From NCBI GenBank assembly GCA_038373885.1, contig JAWZYV010013175.1, positions 496,001-560,000 of the forward strand: DNA of 64,000 bases. Reading direction: 5' to 3'. The DNA comes from Cheiracanthium punctorium. Lineage: Eukaryota; Arthropoda; Arachnida; Araneae; Cheiracanthiidae. The position numbers and the translations under genes are program-made. The notes below the pieces were generated by a model. It did no database searches and was not told the origin of the DNA. It saw only the letters and a program-made list of their open reading frames with translations. Below are positions 45,130-55,945 of this stretch, in pieces; within the stretch, counting starts at the first letter, position 1; every line of letters begins with the position of its first letter.

Positions 45130-46240
45130 TATCTTTAAACCAGATGGCTTTATGGGCTTCTTTCCTTTGCTATACTTCCCGTTCGTTTTGTCAACGTTGA
45201 CTTTCAGTCATTGTTTGAATTTCGAGATAATAATTAGTAGGATTCCTCAAATTTGCTATCTGCATTTCAGCAATCCGCCGGATCGTTCATTTAAGATTTT
45301 GTTACTTCTCCTTCGTTGTACATATCTCTCACAAAGCGATCTAAAACTCAAGGTATTGAAAAGAAACTTTTCTTTTGTAAGTAAATGTTGTTTAAACAAA
45401 TTGTACCTAATAATCCTTGAATAATTATGATAGTTTTACTAACATTCTAGAACTCTGATATTTTAAAATTGCGTGTCTGCGAGATGTACTCGAACTTTCA
45501 CATTGGTATTAATCGCCTGCAGGAGAGCTAAAATATTTTTTCTTAGCCATTTACTGATATTTAATCATCGTTATAATTTATTAAAAAGCAATTTTCAAGT
45601 TTTTTATTGGGTTTTTTTCTAAATAATTCTTGTTTTAGTAATTCAAAGGATATCTAAATAAGGATATTAAACTACTAACTCACGATTAAACATCTTGTGA
45701 TGCAGATCACATATTTTATCTCAAGTGCCTGCATATTATGTAATTTATGTCCGCAAATCGTCAAATTAAGAAATTTTTTTTCTGTGAATTATTCGCTTAT
45801 TTCTCTAATAAACATTATTCACTTGATTTGTGCTGACCATTAATGCACAAATACGTTTTGACAATATCATCGTCGTTTAACAGTCCTTTTGGTGTATGTT
45901 TATTCTCACTACATATTTTCCCAATGGTACGAGGACGGTGATTGTATGTACACAACCCTCAAAATCATGCCAGATGTCTCCAATGTTCAAAGCTTTCGGA
46001 AAAATTTCAGCAATTTTGCATCAAGAATAAGACACTGAAACTGAAACCAGCTTACCTATATCTCCCGTATTAGGAGAGAAATGACCAAATACTAATGTTA
46101 CTTAACGTTGAGAATTTTAAAGATTCATATTTCGTGCACTAATGAATAATGCAGTTACTGCTACTAGAACCTTTTGTATTTATCCTCAGAACTAAACATC
46201 AAATGTTAGAGGTCACAATTCTCAGTCACACATGTATATA
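45130..46240. other. Spacer, no gene recognised
   Basis: A 90-codon frame at 45152-45424 is hydrophobic but has no known motif or splice context. Otherwise AT-rich. Confidence 0.4.
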
Positions 46241-46244
46241 CTAG

Positions 46245-46266
46245 AGGCAGCCCCTAGTAGGGGTGT
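46245..46266 (-). other. Helitron 3' terminal hairpin, CCCCTA/TAGGGG
   Basis: A 6-bp G/C-rich stem with a single-nucleotide loop, 6 nt from the CTAG end. It is distinct in sequence from the two other 3' hairpin types in the window. Confidence 0.75.
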
Positions 46267-46809
46267 AGTTTTTCCGGTCACACAGGAAAAAAGGTGACAA
46301 GCGTAGCTTTAAAAAAAAAAAAAAAAAAAAAAAAGGAAATAACGCAGACATGGCGCCGCCAGCAATGACAGTATATGGCCAAAAAACAAGGCAGACAGGC
46401 AATAAATAGCCCCAATAAATTGCAAATATTTAGGGGGAGATAATTGGCGTGTAAAGCTGTTATAGAGAAGGCAGGTTAACGCCTGGATTTTTTAATGGAA
46501 CCCATAGGGAGAGCGAATGAAATAACTGAGTGACACTCTCCAAAATGAATCAGCAAACCGTAAAGGAGAGGTAACTAAAAGTTATGCTAGAGGTTAAGGG
46601 GCAAACAGAAGCTGAATTGTAAGTGGCAAGATTACTGAAAAAAAAAGTGTATGCGTGTAATCTTTACGCGCGGTTGAAGTAAAACTTCTTTGACGTGTAC
46701 CACACATATCACTGAAATGGTTAAACTTCAACTTAAAATAAATATCATATTATAATTTAATTATATTTATTATTCATGTGCTTTACAAAGATTCTATAAA
46801 TGTTTTATT

Positions 46810-47160
46810 CATATTATTCATTGGACATAGGTACTTGAATGTCATCATAATTTTTTATGTAGGAAATTATAGGTTTGTGGTAACTATAATGTGAAACATT
46901 AATTTTACTATCTAAATTTGCTAATTTTCTTGAAAATAACAGCACGTCTATCGTTGTACCGAAACACGTTGCTGATTGAAGTCGAGATTTATTCATAGAT
47001 CAAATTTTTCTTTTAAAAAATCAACTAACGGCTGAGATTCTTGAGAGCGAAAATTAACATTAAAATCTCCAGTAAGAATAATTGGTAATTCATGATAATT
47101 GCTTGGAAGTGTCCATGTTGCAGCATTATTCTTTAATTGTTTTCTTATACCATTGTTCCG
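46810..47160 (-). pseudogene. EEP-type endonuclease fragment, one frameshift
   Basis: The minus-strand translation runs: NNGIRKQLKNNAATWTLPSN, ELPIILTGDFNVNFRSQES, QPLVDFLKEKFDL, then a one-base shift, MNKSRLQSATCFGTTIDVLL, NLDSKINVSHYSYHKPIISY, ending at a stop. This is the C-terminal third of an endonuclease/exonuclease/phosphatase fold: GDFN carries the conserved Asp and Asn, GTTIDVLF is the strand usually seen as the xxxIDHIF motif, and YHKPI sits where S-D-H-x-P/L is usual, so the terminal Asp-His pair reads His-Lys. EEP endonucleases nick DNA and occur in non-LTR retrotransposons and in some Helitrons. It lies inside, and in the orientation of, the Helitron 46241-48504. It is broken and partial. 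Confidence 0.65.
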
Positions 47161-47179
47161 TCTGGAGGATGAGTTTGAA

Positions 47180-47614
47180 TGGGGGGAATGTCCATAGTCT
47201 AGTATTATACTTTAACTGTGTTCTTTAACTGATGTTTTCCTCTGTTAGTTGGGTTCGAATGCAGGTAGTGTAATTTATTTTTGTTTTTTTTCTATCACAG
47301 TATTCTTAAGCGTTGATTTCGTCTGCTGGTAGGTTTCAATTATTATTCTGTATCCTTGTTTTTAAACAGCAGGTTCTGTCTATTGTTTGGGATTGATTGC
47401 AGCCATGGTCCGTTTCTTTGTGGTGTTCCATGCCCGTGTTAAACCGTTGCTTGCACCTTCTTGAGGTTGGGTTAGAATCCACGGAGTGTCCATTTGTTAT
47501 ACTTTTATCTTGTTATTAAACCGTTTGCAGCCAGTGTTTGTTTCTTTGTGGTGTTACATACCCGTATTCTTAAACCGTTGTATATATATACTATTATATA
47601 TCTATTATATATAT

Positions 47615-47652
<38 letters not shown>

Positions 47653-48400
47653 TATTATATATATTACTAATATAAATGTATATATATTACACTATATATA
47701 TATATATCATTATAAATATTGCGTTCACACAAACTACATTCTTCTAAATTTACTAACATTTCTTAAAATACAGTTTTTTGGGCAAAATAATAACAGACAT
47801 GACATATATAATATTTAGTAGTTTAATGGCCTAACGGCCAATGTAACTGGCATTTGACAAATAATAATGTCACTTAGCTTCGAAACTATTGCCTATAATC
47901 ATTACGAAATAGTATTCTAAGACAATTATGTATTAAAGCACATATGAAGCCAATAATTACTATATATCACTATTAAGTTTATGTATTTAATTTTTTGGAG
48001 TTCTGCTAATTCAAAGATCTCCATTTACTTCGCCTCGATGGAAATATAAACAACCTGAGATGAGCAGAAGCAGAAGATGCGCAGTTACCCAGTGTGCGTA
48101 GCGCCATCTGTTTGCAACTACGGCGTTATCCAACTTTCTAAGAGAAGTGTCCCCTCCTATAAATTTACTTTCGTGGGATCGAAGTATGATCCTCCAAAAG
48201 TGTTCTTAAATGAAAATTTCCCTCTTCTGTTTAAGTTCATTTGCAGCCACTGTCCCTTTAACTGTGGTGTTCTATACCCTTGTTCTGTCTCAGGAAAAGT
48301 GTTCTTTAACTGACGTTTCCATCTACTGTTCTGTTCCGGTTCGATTGCAGGCAGATTCCATTTCTTTGTGATTTTCCAAAACCATGTTTTGTATATTATT
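47180..48400 (-). repeat. Degenerate tandem repeats of about 75-80 bp, interrupted by (TA)n
   Basis: The phrases TTTCTTTGTGGTGTTCCAT, TTCTTAAACCGTTG or variants, and GGTTCGATTGCAG or TTGCAGCCA recur between 47200 and 47590 and again at 48225-48380. The middle (47580-47710) is a long (TA)n-rich stretch and 47710-48220 is unrelated sequence. Unit boundaries are blurred. Confidence 0.6.
47580..47710. repeat. (TA)n-rich microsatellite
   Basis: Almost pure alternating T/A for about 130 bp. Confidence 0.95.
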
Positions 48401-48519
48401 CATCTAAAAATGAGGATTGTCGAAAACCTCCTGTGAGGTTGGGATTACATGTAAAATATTATGCTGTTGTACCTTCAAAACGCTTATTGATATATAAATA
48501 AAGATTGATGTCTCTAATA

Positions 48520-48835
48520 TATGGCTCTTGACTGTTTTTCTCTAACAGGTTCCGCGTATTTTTACACGATGATTTCGCGGAATGGCGAAAGCAGGTCGAA
48601 AAGGGTTTTTCAGTGGTTCTCCTTTTTCGGGGCGCGCACGTCACTTCCTTTACTGAGCGTTACTTCCGTCAGAAAAAAAAAAAAAAAATCTGAGTTACTC
48701 CCATTCACCACTAAAGAAGTTTTACTTCAAAAAGATTTGACAGAGAAGACGAAGAGAGAGATCAGAGATTACATGGAAAAAAGTTCGAGGGGAGAGGGGG
48801 CTCTATTTGCTGAAGATCTTCATCTGCATGCATGA
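48520..48835 (+). other. GC-richer open frame, 104 codons, unrecognised
   Basis: The frame starts ATGGCTCTTGACTGTTTTTC and ends HLHA before a stop. A possible 3' splice site (TTTTTCTCTAACAG, ending about 48549) lies inside it. The second half, EVLLQKDLTEKTKREIRDYM, looks like an ordinary soluble helix and has normal codon variety. It is separated from the first half by a (A)16 run that codes poly-lysine, so the two halves may not have been in frame originally. Composition is clearly unlike the flanks. No family recognised. It could be an exon or part of an LTR or other element together with the 60-bp repeats that follow. Confidence 0.25.
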
Positions 48836-48914
48836 CCGCGGCATCCTGAGCGGGATCGCCTGAGAATGCGCTGAGGACCCCGAAGGCCGTGCCTGTTCCT
48901 GACCGCACGAGCAC

Positions 48915-49092
48915 TAGCCGAATCACCTAAGTGCTTTGATGAGAAGCTTCAAAGGTGTGCTTGACCGATCGCCTTAGCCGAATCATCGAAGTGTTGATGA
49001 GGAACTTCACAGATGTGCTTGACCGACAGACTTAGCCGAATCATCGGAGAGTTTTGATGAGGAGCTTCATAGCGAGGCCTGACCGACATGCC
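48915..49092 (+). repeat. Three GC-rich tandem units of 58-60 bp
   Basis: Units starting TAGCCGAATCA at 48915, 48975 and 49033, each followed by AGTG or AGAG, TGATGAGGA(A/G)CTTCA or a variant, and TGACCGA. A partial fourth start lies at 49081. The repeat is not translatable in a continuous frame. Confidence 0.8.
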
Positions 49093-50772
49093 TGAGAAGG
49101 ACTCCGGATGCCATTATGAGGTGCGCAGATAACAAAGGTACGAGTTACTGTTTTGATCTGTAAATGAGCCGCGCCATATCTTCTCGCTATCCACTCTATC
49201 ATCGGAATTCTTTAAATTGTAAGCAAATGAATGAATATGTCAAGCAATAGATAAGTGAAAGTAAATAGAATGAATACAGAGTATAATTGAATTTAATTTG
49301 AATTTGAAAATAAAAGCGAGTTATGGCAATTCAAATTTGTTTCTTTTCTTGAGATGTGTATGTAATATTTTATTTTAGGTAACTTTTAGGAGAAGTAATT
49401 TTTTAGGCCAGGCTGCTTACAGAAAGATTTTCAAAAGATAGGATTTTAGGATATAGGGGGTTTTGTACTAAACACTAACGATCTGGTTAATCGAAGTTTT
49501 ACCCTCTAAGAAAACCTTTCCCCACACCCCTCGAAAAATTGGAGTAGTGTTGCGTTGGGAAGAGCTGCCGTTGTACGAACTTTTTTCCCTTGTTTGCTTA
49601 GCATCGAACAACTCGTTAAGAGTTTATTCTACAAACCGGGACATCCTACAATTTCTATAGCTACAGAGTGAACATTTTTGTAAAAGAAATTTCTTTTACA
49701 AAATGGTTCTTGAAGTTTTATGAATCAACAGTGTTCTTAATGAAAACAAGGGACTCAGTCAATATATATATATATATATGTGTGTGTCTATGTGTTTGTG
49801 TGTACATATGATAAAGTTATCATTTTTTAGTTAAGTAAATATTCAAACGAATTTTCAGATTTCCAAACCTTAAAAATCGGGACATGAAATAAGCTTTAAT
49901 ATAACTGCCTGTAGAAATAATTTTAGTATCTTATTCCCTAAATAGTAGGTTTCCGATCAGACAAATGTAAGCTCTTTATCTCTAGGAAATTCTTTTTTTT
50001 ACGGATACATTTATGTTCTTCAACATTCATAAAGTTTACTTAGATAGTGCGTTAAAGAAGACAAATAAAAATATTGTTTTAAATTAATGGAAAATTTTGT
50101 CATCTATTCATCATGTACTGGACTTTCTGCAGGAATTTTAACATTTTGTACTTCAAGTCGTAAAATGAAACGCTATCATTTTTTAAAGTGCTGTTAAAAA
50201 GTCACACCTTTTTTATATTGCAAGGAAACGCTCAACACTTCCTCGAAATGCGTAATATTTCCTCCCAAAGTGCCTGCATTCCAACATTCCTCCTGGTTCC
50301 TCAAAACTCTCCCGGGTACAACAGTAAAAAACTATCATTTCTTGGATTCTGACATTGTTGTGATTCTTACCTTGAGAAGAAGAAGGGGGGAAAAAATCGT
50401 AAAAGTTGCCCAGAGTTCCGAAAAGGGTTTAATCTTTTAGACAGAGTGCAAGTGACATTTGTCACGGAGAATAATTTTTCCCGCTACATCTAATTCAAGA
50501 AAAAAAAAAGCATTAGGTGTTTCGGACGTGGCTGAAAATTTGATTTATTGAAACTATGGGAGTAAGAAGTAGCAACATAAATTTCAGATGCATCAAAATG
50601 CATTTTGAATGTTAGAAGACTTCGTTGGTATTTTATGCAGTTCTTATCGACCCTTTTTACTCAAAAATTATCAGTTAAAACTATATATGCAATTTACACG
50701 GTATTATTGTTAGACGAACATTTATTAAGATTAAAGCTCGAAAAAGCTTGTAATTTTTAATCTATTCTAAAA
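49093..50772. other. AT-rich spacer with (TA)n(TG)n, nothing recognised
   Basis: A microsatellite lies at 49762-49805. No coding signal. Confidence 0.45.
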
Positions 50773-51669
50773 TACGAGGGCGAGTCATATGAAAGTGAGC
50801 CAACCATGATTCGACAAGAACTGATGATAAGCTGAATCGAGCTGATTCGACAAGAACGGAAGATAAGCAACGATGAACTTGCAGAGCGTGTGAACATCAG
50901 TCACGAGTCGGTTCACAGCATAATTCATTGTTATCTTCGTTATCGGCTTTTGTGTGCTGAGGATTCCCAAGCTTTTGAACGACCAAAAGAAGACGGAGAG
51001 GTTTGGCTTTGCTTTGACTCATCTCATGTGGTATTACAATGAGGGTGACGACTTCTTGTCTGCAATTTTGAGCGAAGATGAATCATGTAATTTCCGCGGG
51101 ATCATACCATTTCCGTGGGAAAGTTAATATTGACTTTTTTTTCGATCATCAGGGGCCATTACTGATCGAATTTGCTAAACTTGGAGAGACTATCAGTGGT
51201 TCGCGATATTGTGCAACACTCGCTCGACTGCATGTCGCAATCAAGAACAAACGACCTGTCAGACTAATGAACGGTGTGTTCTTGCTACATGACAATGCCC
51301 ATCCCCACGTCGCTGAGGTGGTTAAGATGTAACTGGCAAAGTTCAAGTGGGAAACGCTGCAACAGCCCATATAGCTCAAACAGCCTCCATACAGCCCAAA
51401 TGTGTCGCCATGCGACTTTTCGGAACACTGAAAAACATCTCAATTGTTTTTCGGGACACTGAAGGGTACTGAGGGTACCAGATTCGTGTCAGACGAGTCA
51501 GTTACAGACTTTTTGAATCAACAGCGCACGGAGTTTTATCAGACAGGAATCACGCGGCTCGTTTTTCAATGGGGCAAATGTCTCAATATTCACGGAGACT
51601 ACTTTTAAATAAAGTACTGTGTTTGTCATATATTCCTAATGTATCACTTTCATTCAACTCGCCGTCGTA
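50773..51669 (+). mobile_element. mariner-type transposon, near full length, dead
   Basis: Terminal repeats CGAGGGCGAGTCATATGAAA at 50775 and the inverse of CGACGGCGAGTTGAATGAAA at 51648-51667, flanked by TA on both sides. About 893 bp between the TA pairs, against roughly 1.3 kb for an intact mariner, so 30 percent is missing. The single transposase gene reads on the plus strand. Confidence 0.9.
50810..51606 (+). pseudogene. mariner transposase pseudogene
   Basis: In order: a helix-turn-helix remnant (IRQERKISNDELAERVNIS, then HESVHSII); EGDDFLSAILSEDES, the usual place of the first catalytic Asp (TxDEx-W), which here reads SEDES; a scrambled stretch; RPVRLMNGVFLLHDNAHPHV, with the second Asp intact in HDNAHPH; YSPNVSPCDF, where mariners have Y-S-P-D-L-x-P-x-D-F, so the D of SPD reads N while the catalytic D of CDF remains; and a C-terminus VTDFLNQQRTEFYQTGITRL, then KCLNIHGDYF. 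Frameshifts and stops separate these blocks. The N-terminal third is largely missing. Active relatives cut and paste at TA. Confidence 0.9.
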
Positions 51670-51728
51670 GATTAATTATGTCAGGATTTAAAAGGTCTAG
51701 AATATTTCCTCACAAGATGCATACAACA

Positions 51729-52397
51729 TACGAGGTGTGTCTAAAAAGATCGGTGAATGGTATTAGAAAAGAAACAAAACAGAAGAAGATACAAATAAAT
51801 TACCTTTATTGGCCTTCAAAGTAATCGCCATTGTACACAACACACTTTTGACAATGTTCATAAAGCTTCTGAAAACTGTCAGAAAATGCCTCTTTCGGAA
51901 TGGATCACGGAACGGATGTCACACGTCCGCAAAACGTGGCCCTTTTAGAACCTCCTTCATGCAGGGAAATGGAAAGAAGTCCACAGGTGCCAGATCAGGG
52001 GAGTACGGTGGATGATCGAGAACAGTTACGCCAAGCTGAATCAGTAATTGGCACATGCGGATTGCAGAGTGAACAGGCACGTTCTCGTGCAGCAGGACCC
52101 ACTGCCCAGTCCTGCTCAACTGTGGCCCATACACTTGCACCAACATTCCACGTGTCTCCGTAGCTGTTTTTCCCAATTTGTAAGAGAACTTGATGTTTAC
52201 TCGTTGCTCCATTGCACGGTGACACTACCTCTCACACTGACTACATTCGACTGCCCGTAGCGGGTTTTCCCATGACAGTCACGAGGCTTCCTGCTAGGTG
52301 GTGCTCCTTGACATGTCTCTGGATCGTCATGTGCACGTAGCACATGCTACCGTTGAGATATCGGACCATTCACCGGACTTTTTAGACACACCTCGTA
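51729..52397 (-). mobile_element. Internally deleted mariner (miniature), 669 bp
   Basis: Terminal repeats CGAGGTGTGTCTAAAAAG at both ends, continuing CGGTGAATGGT inward (about 30 bp in all), with TA at both outer edges. It lies only 60 bp from the right end of the 50773-51669 element and has different terminal repeats, so it is a separate subfamily. It contains a short fused transposase frame. Size and intact ends are those of a MITE-type derivative that could be moved by a full-length relative. Confidence 0.9.
51919..52212 (-). pseudogene. Mariner transposase, N- and C-terminal parts fused by deletion
   Basis: The 97-codon frame begins MEQRVNIKFSYKLGKTATET and RGMLVQVYG, the start of the DNA-binding domain of mariner transposases. 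After PQLSRTG it jumps straight to QWVLLHENVPVHSAIRM, normally found more than 150 residues later around the second catalytic Asp. It then continues HPPYSPDLAPVDFFPFP and LKGPRFADV. The deletion kept the frame. HEN stands where HDN is usual, so the second catalytic Asp is Glu, and the first catalytic Asp lies in the deleted part. PVDFF keeps the third Asp. No catalysis is possible, but half of a DNA-binding region and a possible interaction surface remain. Confidence 0.85.
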
Positions 52398-53570
52398 GAG
52401 CGTATCCATGTATAAGTTGACAGACTTTCATTTTCGCAACTGTTAGTCAAGGATGCATATTTCCGGTTGCATAAATGGTCAAACTATCATTTCTATTCGA
52501 GTGACGTTTCATTTGATTTGGCGAAATGTGATAATGAAACAATTTTCAAAATGACTAGGGTAAACTGACGTGTAAATGAATACTTAATTGGGATTTTTGT
52601 ACTTTAAAAATTCAAATTTTATTTTTTGTTGCCTTTTTTCGCTTTTATTCGTGTAAGCATCTTTTTTTTTCGTGTTATGTAATTTGTGTAAAAAATTGGG
52701 GAGGGTATAAATTATTGGTTTGGGTTTTGTAGAGGTTTAAGCGAAAATTAGTGCAATATCCCAGTAACTGAACAGACATTGGCATTGTTTTGCTTATTTA
52801 CCGGAATTACATAATATTCCCAATAAATGGACATAATACAATACCCACCAACAAAGATTATTTTTCAAGGGGTAGTACATGCGACTAGAGAAACCAATAA
52901 AGCGTGAAATAGTGCCCTAGAGCATGAGAGAAAACTTACCATTGTCACAGAATAGACTGTAAAACTATTCAATCCTCATTTTTTTTTTTTTTTTATCACT
53001 GGTTGTGTTTGCTCACTGGCCAGTTTATCCTATGTACATTTTTTCTGAATGTAAAACTAGTTACTAAATCAATGCAAAGTCAAAAGCGAAAATGATGAAG
53101 CACTTTTTTAATCGTTATAAAGTTTAATGGTTGCCAGAGCTACAACAACAAAAATTCTGGAAGCTTTTTAAAAAAGTATAATTTATGTTTGGGTGTTCTT
53201 GCGTAATTGTGTTGACTTATCAACAATATATTGTTTGTTTGCTTATTTGTTGGTGTGAGTTAATCGAGATATATGGCTGTTATGTGCTAGGCCTTTTATC
53301 TATGTTGTTCCTTGCATGTAAGTGAATTTTTTTTCCTGAGACCCTTTATCGAGATATATGCCTCACATGCTGTATTATCTTTCCTGAATCTACTACTAAA
53401 CATTGGATTATGTTCAATAAGGTATCGACTCATTTGACAGAATATTTTCTGACACTATGAATATTATAACTTCGATACCGTTCTCCATCGAAACAAATTT
53501 ACGTTCTTATTGATTAACATCTAATATAATTTTAGCTAAGTTATGCATATCCTGTAGATATATATAGGTA
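52398..53570. other. AT-rich spacer, nothing recognised
   Basis: T runs at 52660-52670 and 52978-52995. No coding signal. Confidence 0.45.
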
Positions 53571-53572
53571 TA

Positions 53573-54174
53573 CAGGATATTCCAAAAACATTGACCTCGG
53601 CTTTTTCTTAAATACTGATTATACACTTAACAAAAAGAACTAAAGTCGCTCAGAAGGAACTAAAATAACTCCGAAGGATATAAAATCAGAACATCAGAAC
53701 AAGTTTGTCTCGGTTTTAAGTCCTTCGGAGGTATTTAAGTTCTTTCTGAGTGAATTTAGTTTTTTTTAATTTTATTTAAGCGTGTAAACATATATATTAA
53801 ATTTGAATGTAAGATAAAAGGAAGATACAGAATTTTAAGAAATTAGCTCAAATTTTCGGGGGGATTAAGCCGGTTATAGCCTCCTACTAACCTTCTTTCA
53901 GCATTTTTCTGAGACTTTTAATGATCAAAAACAGAAATTTTGAGCATGTACTAATTAATGTAGCCGATACATTTTACAAAATGAGAAAATTGTTTTAAGC
54001 AGGAGCCGTGTAAAAATTTTGATTCTGCCTACATTAAAATTTAATCCATTGAAAACTTTTATAGATTCCAAAGAATGCTGTGTCTTTTTTTACTCGATTT
54101 CTTAATTTATTATGTATGTCAAGGATCAATATTTAAACCATAAGAGTCTAAAACAATGTTTTTGAGGCACCCTG
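53573..54174. mobile_element. Worn fold-back DNA element, about 600 bp
   Basis: The left end is CAGGATATTCCAAAAACATT and the right end, inverted, is CAGGGTGCCTCAAAAACATT. A weaker second block (CTTAAATACTGATT against TTTAAATATTGATC) continues the arms. TA precedes the left end. No transposase was recognised. A 165-bp MITE sits in the left arm. Confidence 0.5.
53622..53786. mobile_element. MITE 'TACACGCTTAA', 165 bp
   Basis: Arms of about 70 bp: TACACTTAACAAAAAGAACT, CACTCAGAA-type and CTCCGAAGGA blocks on the left recur inverted on the right (TCCTTCGGAG, TTCTGAGTG, TTTAAGCGTGTA). The ends resemble those of the MITE at 57662-57967. Insertion at TA. Confidence 0.75.
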
Positions 54175-55660
54175 ATTATGCATAATACAGTGACTGTTTC
54201 CGTATTTAATGTGATAACTTATTAATAAACCAGTCTCCCTAGAGTTTTTAAGGCCTAATTAACACTTCAGTTGAGTAAGTAAGAAATTTGAAGAGAAATC
54301 TTGGCAATCTTCGAAAACCATGATGAACGTTTGGATATATGCCAAAATGATATATTTGGTATGGTGTAAGAAAGTTAGATGTATTTAATTTAAATTTTTG
54401 CCATGCATTAAGAAAATAAAGAACCGGCTTAAGTTCATTAAATAGGTACAAGAACATTTGATTTTCAGAGTGCTATTTACGGTTGAAAAGAATTAGGTAA
54501 CGTAACTAAAAGAATAATCTATTTTCAAAGTATTCGTTACATTATAGTTATGCTCGTTTATTATTCAAAATTAGTATTGCATATTTGCAGTATTTAGTCC
54601 GAAAAAATACGTATTATTAATCTGTTTTCTTCATTTAATGTTATCTCTATTTTTTTTAATTTCTAGGGGCCAAGGCCTTCAGACTCGCTACGCTGGCTTT
54701 TCATATGAGGCATTCGGCCCCTAATCGGGCTTATTCGTAAAAAAGACATAATTTCAACAGAGAAAACTCTAAGATTGGATCAGATAGAATGTTACTGAGC
54801 TAAGCTACACATTGCTTAGTTCTTGCATCTTCATTGGTGCATAAAAATTTAAACTTCACACTACAGTAGACACCTTACCCCTCATAACACGGAAGATATT
54901 TTGTTATGGAAATCCGTGTTGTACGGGTCCTGAGCTATACTCCACCTGGAGTGCGGACTCCGCTTATAATCGCTGGGAAAATTATTTGTACACAATGATA
55001 TTTAATGTTGCGATTCAAAGGTTATAGTAATTAGGAGCTAAAGCGTAATAAAATAAGAGCATATGTTTCAGCTGTATTTTTAATAATGTAAAACCTATTG
55101 GACACCTTGCGAATTTGCCACCCATGGCGATTTTTCATTATTTGGCGAGTTGCGTACATGTAAAGTTCATAAAAGCTACGGAACAGATAGAATAGCCTGC
55201 CACCAATGGCGACTTTTCATTATTTGGCGATTTATACATACTCACAACCTATATTTACTGTTCATTTAAGGCTACCGGAAAACCGTTATCCATACTTTTA
55301 TTTACATAATCGTTTGCAGATTGGCGTACTTAACACCACGAATTATACCATCTCGTCGCGCTAGCAAATATCCAAAGTGTACTATAACTGCTATAATGGC
55401 ATAATTAACGCTGCCAAATATTTCTACTGGTAGCAAATAATCCAGCTGGACGAGAACCGGCTTTAAAATAATCTGCATTTTAATTATTTTTCAAGATATC
55501 AGTTATCCTGTTTTGGAAAAACGAATAATCGCTAATTCTAAACTCCTGTTGTCTAAGCGAACTTACTATTTGAAAATTGTCAACTTTGTGTAACACATTT
55601 TGAGTTACTTATTTCATATAGTTTTTATTTTGCGTAAAATGGGCGTAATTCTAACTCATG
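54175..55660. other. Spacer with small local repeats
   Basis: No gene. At 54664-54723 TAGGGGCC..GCCT and its inverse bound a 60-bp GC-rich palindrome-like unit. At about 55115 and 55199 the block GCCACC.ATGGCGA, followed by TTTTCATTATTTGGCGA, occurs twice, about 84 bp apart. The rest is AT-rich. Confidence 0.5.
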
Positions 55661-55945
55661 TTTGTAAATTTCACGCGATTCTAGATACTTGGAAACGCTT
55701 TGTTGCAAAGGAATGAATGATTTTATGCCAAATCTGGCAACCATTCTGTTTATTTTTTCAGTTTTTTATTAATATCTTCTAAAATTATTTGATTTTCGAA
55801 ATTTAACTTAGCTCATCAGGTTCCTCGGAATTTTTCGAATCTGTGGGCACCTTAGTTGAAACTTAAATGCCCACGGTTTAGGAGGAAATAGGCCAACAAG
55901 CTTGACAGCGCCAGCGGGTTTTACATTTTTTTAGAATAGAGAGAT
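55661..55945 (-). repeat. Direct repeat of 285 bp, copy 1
   Basis: It runs from TTTGTAAATTTCACGCG to AGAATAGAGAGAT. It is nearly identical to 56363-56648 (I count only scattered substitutions). Read on the minus strand the repeat begins (A)TCTCTATTCTAAAAAA, which looks like a Helitron 5' end. Confidence 0.85.

Larger units (their letters stand above)
46241..48504 (-). mobile_element. Helitron of a third family, about 2.26 kb
   Basis: On the minus strand it opens TCTTTATTTATATATC at 48504, preceded by A. It closes with CCCCTA-C-TAGGGG, CTGCCT and CTAG (46244 to 46241), followed by T. The 3' end is therefore a strict hairpin-plus-CTAG terminus. Inside, on the same strand, are diverged tandem repeats (about 47.2-48.4 kb, interrupted by (TA)n) and an EEP-endonuclease-like fragment (46810-47160). 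A long A run lies at 46311-46334. No helicase remnant was recognised. The 5' boundary is less certain than the 3'. Confidence 0.65.

Noticed and set aside
47486..47818. 110-codon frame with long Tyr-Ile repeats
   Set aside because: Direct translation of the (TA)n microsatellite.
48915..49092. TGATGAG plus a short stem in each 60-bp unit suggested hammerhead ribozymes, which often occur in tandem repeats
   Set aside because: The second core element (GAAA after the stem) and the cleavage-site triplet are absent, and the stem bases do not covary between units.
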